Shown: positions 5,713-9,616 of the stretch, one piece after another
Numbering within the stretch: position 1 is the first letter of the stretch
How the letters are laid out: each line of letters starts with the position of its first letter
NCBI GenBank assembly: GCA_036824265.1
Contig: DAITAL010000044.1
Location: forward strand, 1 to 9,616
DNA length: 9,616 nt
From: JAAYZB01 sp937958685
GTDB taxonomy: Bacteria; Bacillota_I; Bacilli_A; Izemoplasmatales; Hujiaoplasmataceae
Direction of reading: 5' to 3'
The notes under the pieces: model-generated
Database searches by the model: none
What the model saw: the letters and a program-made list of their open reading frames with translations, nothing else
Told to the model about the DNA's origin: nothing
Translations under genes and position numbers: made by a program

Positions 5713-7638
5713 TTATTCGCCTGAGTCCGTAGCGGCCTTGACCAACAATTTGACCATTTTGTTCGCAAACCCGACGGGATCCTTGATCGCCAGCCCCTCG
5801 ATCAGAAGCGCCTGGTTGTAGAGGACCCAGGCATAGTCCTCGAGCAGGGCGGCATCGCGGGCGTGGACGGTCTCGATCGCGCGGAACAACTCATGTTTCG
5901 GATTGATTTCAAGGATCTTTTCGGCCTTGAGATCCTTGTCTCCTGGCATTTGCGAAATGACTTTCTCCATCTCGAACGACAAGCCTTCGCCGCTCACGAG
6001 ACAGACGGGGGAATCGGTCAGCCGCGTTGACAATTTGACATCTTTGACTTCGGCCTTGAGAATCTCCTTTAGCGTCTCCAAAAGCGATTTGTTCTGGCTT
6101 TCCAGTTCCTTGAGCGTTTCTTTCTCGGCCTCGTCAAGGATGTTGAGGTCGCCTTGGTTGATCGATTTGAACTGGTGCTTGTCGTATTCGCCCAGAACCT
6201 GGATCATAAACTCGTCGACATCGTCAGTCAGAACCAGCACATCATAGCCTTTCTGCTTGATGATATCCATCTGCGGCGAGATCTTGATCGCCTCTTTGGA
6301 GGCGGCGGAGCCGTAATAGATCACATCCTGGCCTTTGGGCATCGCCTCGACATACTCCTTGAGCGTGATCATCTGCTCGTTGTTGACACTCTTGAAGACG
6401 AGCAGATCCTTGAGCAGGTCTTTCTTCTCGCCGAAGTTGTCATAAACCCCATATTTGAGGTTTACACCGAATTCCTGCCAGAATTTGAGGTATTTGTCCC
6501 GGTCGTTCTTGAGGGTCTTCTCAAGTTCGCCAAGGATTTTCTTTTCCAGATTTTGGGCGATTTTTACCAATTGGCGGTTGTGCTGCAGAATCTCGCGCGA
6601 GATGTTGAGGGAGAAGTCGGGCGAGACGACGAGCCCTTTGACAAAGCGCAGATAGTCGGGAACCAGTTCTTTGCACTTGTCCATCACGAACACGCCCTTG
6701 GCATACAGTTGCAAACCCTTCTCGTACTTTTCCGAGTAAAGATTGTAGGGCGCCTTCCCCGGGATGAAGACGAGCGACTTGTATGTAAGCGCTCCTTCGA
6801 CATCCGTCCACAGGTGCAACAAATATTCGGTATAGTCGTAATAGGTCGTCTTGTAGAACTCCTGGAGTTCTTCCTCCTTGACCTCGGTCTTGTTCTTGTT
6901 CCAGATCGGCACCATCGAGTTCATTGTCTCGTTCTCGGTGACGGTGATGAACTCGTTTTCGATGTCTTTCCCGTCCCCATCCTGCTTGGGCACGCGTTTT
7001 TCCCGCTCCATCGTGATCGGATAGCGGACATAGTCGGAGTATTTTTTAACGAGGCTCTTCAGCTTGTAATCCTCGAGGAACACGTCATAATCCTCGCCTT
7101 CTTCGTTCTTGCGGATGAAGAGCGTCACTTCCGTGCCGCGGTCGGTCTTGCTTGCCTCCTCGATCGTGAAATCCTCCTCGCCCTCGCTGACCCATTTGTA
7201 GGCTTTGTCAGCGAAAGGTGATTTGGTCACGACCTGGACCTTTTTCGACACCATGAAGGCCGAATAGAAGCCAACGCCGAACTGGCCGATCAGATCGATG
7301 TCCTTCATCTCCTTGCCGGAGACTTTCTTGAGAAACTCGAGCGTGCCGCTTTTGGCGATCGTTCCGAGATTCTCCAATAGTTCCTGCTTGGTCATGCCGA
7401 TGCCGTTGTCGCTGATTGTGAGCTTACGCTGCTTGCGGTTGACGTCGATATGGATCTCATAGTCGTTGGTTTTCTCCAAATTCGCGTCGGTCAGGCTGAG
7501 CAGATGATACTTGTCGATCGCGTCCGAGGCGTTGGAGATCAGCTCGCGGAGAAAGATCTCCTTGTTGGTGTAGATCGAGTTGACCATCAACTCGAGCAAA
7601 CGTTTGGATTCGGTCTTGAATTGCATCGTTTCTTTCAT
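5713..7638 (-). CDS. htpG: Molecular chaperone HtpG (bacterial Hsp90)
   Basis: This 641-aa cytosolic, ATP-dependent dimeric chaperone is complete. The N-terminal GHKL ATPase domain shows FLRELISNASDA (29-40) with catalytic E32 and Mg/ATP-binding N36, SDNGIGM (76-82) with D77, GTIAKSGT (92-99), and the lid/glycine motif GQFGVGFYSAF (118-128). The middle domain carries LNISREILQ (344-352), with R348 matching the ATP-contacting arginine. The C-terminal part is the dimerisation domain; no MEEVD tail is present, as in all bacterial forms. Length is close to the usual 620-630. The ATG at 7638 is preceded by AGGAGGT (7651-7645) with 6 bases of spacing; a second in-frame ATG four codons in lacks such a site. 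It is downstream of thiT on the same strand, with 84 bases between them holding a promoter and a CIRCE operator. HrcA control of htpG is therefore predicted. Confidence 0.98.
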   Translation of the reverse strand: MKETMQFKTESKRLLELMVNSIYTNKEIFLRELISNASDAIDKYHLLSLTDANLEKTNDYEIHIDVNRKQRKLTISDNGIGMTKQELLENLGTIAKSGTLEFLKKVSGKEMKDIDLIGQFGVGFYSAFMVSKKVQVVTKSPFADKAYKWVSEGEEDFTIEEASKTDRGTEVTLFIRKNEEGEDYDVFLEDYKLKSLVKKYSDYVRYPITMEREKRVPKQDGDGKDIENEFITVTENETMNSMVPIWNKNKTEVKEEELQEFYKTTYYDYTEYLLHLWTDVEGALTYKSLVFIPGKAPYNLYSEKYEKGLQLYAKGVFVMDKCKELVPDYLRFVKGLVVSPDFSLNISREILQHNRQLVKIAQNLEKKILGELEKTLKNDRDKYLKFWQEFGVNLKYGVYDNFGEKKDLLKDLLVFKSVNNEQMITLKEYVEAMPKGQDVIYYGSAASKEAIKISPQMDIIKQKGYDVLVLTDDVDEFMIQVLGEYDKHQFKSINQGDLNILDEAEKETLKELESQNKSLLETLKEILKAEVKDVKLSTRLTDSPVCLVSGEGLSFEMEKVISQMPGDKDLKAEKILEINPKHELFRAIETVHARDAALLEDYAWVLYNQALLIEGLAIKDPVGFANKMVKLLVKAATDSGE

Positions 7639-7667
7639 GGGGATACCTCCTGAAGTTGTCGTATATA

Positions 7668-7695
7668 ATTATACCATATTCTTTAGCACTGTCAA
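7668..7695 (-). promoter_or_regulatory. Strong predicted sigma-A promoter of htpG
   Basis: Minus-strand consensus TTGACA (7695-7690) and consensus TATAAT (7673-7668) are 16 bases apart, with TGG directly before the -10 (extended -10). This is the best promoter in the window. It predicts a start near 7661 and a leader of about 23 bases. Its -35 overlaps the CIRCE repeat, as expected of a repressed promoter that is strong once freed. Confidence 0.85.
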
Positions 7696-7709
7696 GAACT
7701 GAGTGCTAA
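7683..7709. promoter_or_regulatory. CIRCE operator (HrcA binding site) upstream of htpG
   Basis: TTAGCACTG (7683-7691), nine bases, then GAGTGCTAA (7701-7709) match the CIRCE consensus TTAGCACTC-N9-GAGTGCTAA at 17 of 18 arm positions with the exact 9-base spacer. The one deviation is G at 7691. HrcA bound here would cover the -35 of the htpG promoter (7690-7695). hrcA itself is not in the window. Confidence 0.95.
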
Positions 7710-7722
7710 CAGGTGGCGGTTT

Positions 7723-8331
7723 TTAGTGACGCTCCTCGGGCCTGAGGGCGATGATACCGCGACGGTTGATAGCCAAGCCGACGATCACGCAGAGGATCGC
7801 GGAGGGCACCAAGCACAATGCGTTGTATAAGAAAGCGCCAAAGACGACCACTGCGTTTTCCGTGGCGAAGAAACCATTGATGTCGACGCCAAACAAGGTG
7901 CTCATGAAGACTATCTCGTCCGGGATGAAGACCCGCCAGTAGAGCAGTCCGGTTATCGATGAGGCCACCAGACGGAGCGTGCTCCCCAGCAAAATCGCGG
8001 TGGCGAACCGTCCTGCCTTGGTGTCGCTTCCGGGAACAACGCCCGCAATCCCCAAGACCATGAAGGACACGAGGTAATCCATCAGATACTGCGGTAGCGA
8101 CAAGAAATAGACCTTGATCAGCGACTGCAATAGGCCAAAAACGGCGCCGGCGGCGAGCCCATGCTTCCACCCACGCCTGGCGGCGACGATGAAGATCGGC
8201 AACATCGCCAGGGAGATGCTGCCGCCAAAAGGCAGCGAGTAGATGCTGCCGAAGATCAGATCGAGGATCAATGCGATCGCGACGAAGATTCCGGTCTCGA
8301 TCAGCGCCTTGAGGTGTTCCGTTTTAGACAT
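7723..8331 (-). CDS. thiT: Thiamine ECF transporter S component ThiT
   Basis: ThiT is the membrane substrate-binding subunit of an energy-coupling factor transporter. It captures thiamine and associates with the shared EcfA/EcfA'/EcfT module, which is not encoded here. The 202-aa protein is very hydrophobic with about six membrane segments: roughly residues 10-30, 38-52, 57-75, 85-100, 108-130 and 160-188. Family signatures are GGSISLAMLPIFIVAARRG (36-54), followed by LAAGAVFGLLQ (59-69) and a thiamine-pocket region SLPQYLMDYLVSF (78-90), where D85 is at the position of the Lactococcus ThiT binding-site Glu84, plus N170 in the last segment. The TPP riboswitch upstream independently supports a thiamine role. 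The start at 8331 is set by AAGGAG (8344-8339), 7 bases upstream; an in-frame ATG at 8430 lies inside the aptamer and is not credible. No terminator is obvious before the htpG promoter, so some read-through into htpG is possible. Confidence 0.93.
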   Translation of the reverse strand: MSKTEHLKALIETGIFVAIALILDLIFGSIYSLPFGGSISLAMLPIFIVAARRGWKHGLAAGAVFGLLQSLIKVYFLSLPQYLMDYLVSFMVLGIAGVVPGSDTKAGRFATAILLGSTLRLVASSITGLLYWRVFIPDEIVFMSTLFGVDINGFFATENAVVVFGAFLYNALCLVPSAILCVIVGLAINRRGIIALRPEERH

Positions 8332-8353
8332 GACGATGCTCCTTCCAACAAAC

Positions 8354-8380
8354 AAAAAGCCCCTCGACAACAAAGGGCCT
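8354..8380 (-). terminator. Riboswitch-controlled intrinsic terminator before thiT
   Basis: On the minus strand AGGCCCTTT (8380-8372) pairs with GAGGGGCTT (8365-8357), with three G-T wobbles, around a 6-base loop. T-rich sequence follows (five T at 8358-8354, then GTTTGTT). It lies between the TPP aptamer and the thiT ribosome binding site, the position of the expression platform in OFF-type transcriptional riboswitches. Confidence 0.8.
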
Positions 8381-8392
8381 GAATGAAGCGAT

Positions 8393-8481
8393 GTTCCTAC
8401 GCTGGCATTATCCAGATCAGGTAAGGTCAATAACGGAATAGTTATACTCTCAGCCCGGTACCCCGAGCTCCCCTTATTTGT
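8393..8481 (-). ncRNA. TPP riboswitch aptamer (THI element)
   Basis: On the minus strand the conserved TPP blocks occur in order: AAGGGGAGC (from about 8475), GGGCTGAGAG (8456-8447, the pyrimidine-sensing CUGAGA), ACCTGATCTGG followed by ATAATG and CCAGCGTAGGA. AGCTCGG and CCGGGCT form a 7-base-pair hairpin around GGTA, ATAAC/GTTAT makes the variable hairpin, CTGG/CCAG closes the pyrophosphate-side helix, and AAGG/CCTT matches P2. The basal P1 helix is not obvious by eye. The element should lower thiT transcription when TPP is plentiful. Exact 5' and 3' boundaries are approximate. Confidence 0.96.
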
Positions 8482-8489
8482 CTAGCATT

Positions 8490-8518
8490 ATTATATCACG
8501 GATGTCAGGGCGATGCAA
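8490..8518 (-). promoter_or_regulatory. Predicted promoter of the TPP riboswitch-thiT unit
   Basis: Minus-strand TGATATAAT (8498-8490) is a consensus extended -10. TTGCAT (8518-8513) is a partial -35 at 17 bases. The predicted start, near 8483, is just ahead of the aptamer, so the transcript would begin almost directly with the riboswitch. Confidence 0.65.
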
Positions 8519-8541
8519 CCGTCTGATCCGCAAGTTACGAT

Positions 8542-9616
8542 CTACTCGATGATCTCGGTGATGATGGGCGGCACTTGGACTTTTCGGTCGTTTACGACAA
8601 ACGCCTCGTCTAGCAAAGAAAGGATGTCCTGACCGAATCCTCTGTTCGCATAGACATGACACAAGACATCACCGACAACAACCTCATCGCCGAGCTTGTG
8701 TCTTAGGACAATGCCGACCATCGGGTCGATGATATCGGTTTTGGTGGCCCGGCCGCCGCCGAGCCTCATCGCGGCCAGACCAATGGGCAACGCCTTGATT
8801 TCGGCGATCACGCCGCTCGTTTTCGCCTGATACGGATAGATTTCCCGGACAACGACAAAGTCGTTGAGATCGCCGATATGGCCACCTTGGGCGGCGATGA
8901 ACTCATGGAATTTCGCGAGTGCGAGCCCATTGTGCAGGTTGGCGTGCGCCTGGGTCCTGCCGGCTGTCGGCGAAGCGGCCAACCCGGCAAGATAGATCAT
9001 GTGCCCGGCGATCGCGACACACAATTCCTCCAGGTCCCCAGGGCCGTGGCCGGACAAGGTCTCAATGGCCTCGAGGACCTCGAGCCGGTTGCCGATAGAG
9101 TTTCCGAGCGGCTGTTCCATCCCTGTCAGGAAGGCCACCACCCGTTTGTTGGATTGTCTGCCGATCGCGACCATGATGCGGGAAAGTTCCCGGGCTTCGG
9201 CAATGGTTTTCATGAACGCGCCGTCGCCGACCTTCACGTCAAGACAGATGACATCGGCCCCGCTCGCGAGTTTCTTGCTCATGATGCTTGAAGCGATCAA
9301 CGGGATCGAGGGCACCGTGCCAGTGACGTCCCGAAGTGCATAGAGCAACCGGTCCGCCGGAACGATTTCTCCGGTTTGCCCGCTGACGGCGATATTGATC
9401 TTGTTGACCTGGTTGACGAAGTGATCGCGTGTCAGATTGACGGAAAAACCGTCGATCGATTCCAGTTTGTCGATGGTCCCGCCGGTATGTCCCAAGCCGC
9501 GTCCTGACAATTTTGCCAGTTTCGCCCCCATCGAAGCGACAAGCGGTCCCAGAATCAGCGTTGTCTTGTCGCCGACGCCGCCGGTGGAATGCTTGTCCAC
9601 GAAGGGTCCGGCGATG
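8542..9616 (-). CDS. pdp: Pyrimidine-nucleoside phosphorylase, N-terminally truncated by the contig end
   Basis: The enzyme splits thymidine, deoxyuridine or uridine with phosphate, giving the free base and (deoxy)ribose-1-phosphate for salvage. The frame enters from the right edge, leaving 357 residues of about 430. Missing are roughly the first 75, which form most of the N-terminal alpha subdomain. Present are the phosphate-binding stretch VDKHSTGGVGDK (6-17), SGRGLGHTGGTIDKLES (37-53), the base-binding region YALRDVTGTVPSIPLIASSIMSKK (92-115) with R95, S110 and K114, LDVKVGDGAFM, and the C-terminal domain with GAIVLRHKLGD-like sequence before VPPIITEIIE. B. subtilis Pdp is the closest remembered relative; DeoA (thymidine-specific) shares these motifs, so substrate range cannot be fixed. 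The GTG-initiated start inside the window is a false one: the frame stays open and family-like (IAGPF before VDKHS) to the edge. No intrinsic terminator was found after its TAG. Confidence 0.95.
   Translation of the reverse strand, partial: IAGPFVDKHSTGGVGDKTTLILGPLVASMGAKLAKLSGRGLGHTGGTIDKLESIDGFSVNLTRDHFVNQVNKINIAVSGQTGEIVPADRLLYALRDVTGTVPSIPLIASSIMSKKLASGADVICLDVKVGDGAFMKTIAEARELSRIMVAIGRQSNKRVVAFLTGMEQPLGNSIGNRLEVLEAIETLSGHGPGDLEELCVAIAGHMIYLAGLAASPTAGRTQAHANLHNGLALAKFHEFIAAQGGHIGDLNDFVVVREIYPYQAKTSGVIAEIKALPIGLAAMRLGGGRATKTDIIDPMVGIVLRHKLGDEVVVGDVLCHVYANRGFGQDILSLLDEAFVVNDRKVQVPPIITEIIE

Noticed and set aside
6154..7221. A 355-codon plus-strand open frame opposite htpG
   Set aside because: It mirrors htpG codon structure, with long runs rich in Leu, Val, Asp and His typical of antisense of Glu/Lys/Asp-rich genes. 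It has no plausible ribosome binding site and no motif.
8332..8430. Upstream thiT start at 8430
   Set aside because: It lies inside the TPP aptamer and its codons would read through the terminator hairpin; the ATG at 8331 has AAGGAG at the right distance.
8500..8535. Hairpin between the pdp stop and the thiT promoter (CGGAT/ATCCG plus CAG/CTG) as a pdp terminator
   Set aside because: It has a large loop, a 2-base bulge and no T run after it; not credible as an intrinsic terminator.
9590..9616. Adapter at the right contig end
   Set aside because: The last bases keep the pdp frame and read IAGPF before VDKHS, as expected of the family, so they look genomic.
1..9616. CRISPR array, insertion sequence, prophage, tRNA or rRNA genes
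   Set aside because: No direct-repeat array, transposase-like frame, terminal inverted repeat pair or cloverleaf/rRNA signature was seen, and nearly all genomic sequence is accounted for by housekeeping genes.

Overview
The window is a short contig of ordinary bacterial housekeeping genes from a Firmicutes/Bacilli-type genome. It carries RecU, an RNase J paralogue, an ECF-type thiamine S component (ThiT) behind a TPP riboswitch, a pyrimidine-nucleoside phosphorylase, a CIRCE (HrcA) operator, near-consensus sigma-A promoters and strong AAGGAGG-type ribosome binding sites. Base composition looks fairly GC-rich (above 50 % by eye, not counted), so this is not a classic low-GC Bacillus or mollicute. 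An Erysipelotrichia- or Acholeplasma-related member of the Bacilli is a guess only. TGA, TAA and TAG all serve as stops, which fits genetic code 11.

Left to right: (i) bases 1-85 are not genomic. They match an Illumina TruSeq P7 adapter with an 8-base index plus a homopolymer tail, so the contig ends in read-through adapter. (ii) The minus-strand pair nadA-nadB (quinolinate synthase and L-aspartate oxidase, de novo NAD synthesis) overlaps at TGATG, and nadB is cut by the adapter. (iii) A compact divergent promoter region separates nadA from rarA on the plus strand, a AAA+ replication/recombination factor with a clean intrinsic terminator. (iv) On the minus strand lies an RNase J family gene with a badly degraded active site, probably a J2-type non-catalytic subunit. 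It is divergent from recU (Holliday junction resolvase), which ends in another intrinsic terminator. (v) On the minus strand lies htpG (bacterial Hsp90), with a CIRCE operator sitting on its -35 element. (vi) Upstream on the same strand is thiT, preceded by promoter, TPP aptamer and intrinsic terminator. (vii) The right edge holds an N-terminally truncated pyrimidine-nucleoside phosphorylase gene.

The genes form small independent units, not one pathway: NAD synthesis, replication-fork repair (RarA, RecU), RNA decay, protein folding, thiamine salvage and nucleoside salvage. I found no mobile element, CRISPR array, prophage or RNA gene apart from the riboswitch. No wholly new system is evident. 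The most useful observations are the adapter contamination, the degenerate RNase J, the HrcA-type control of htpG and a predicted antiterminator for the thiT riboswitch.
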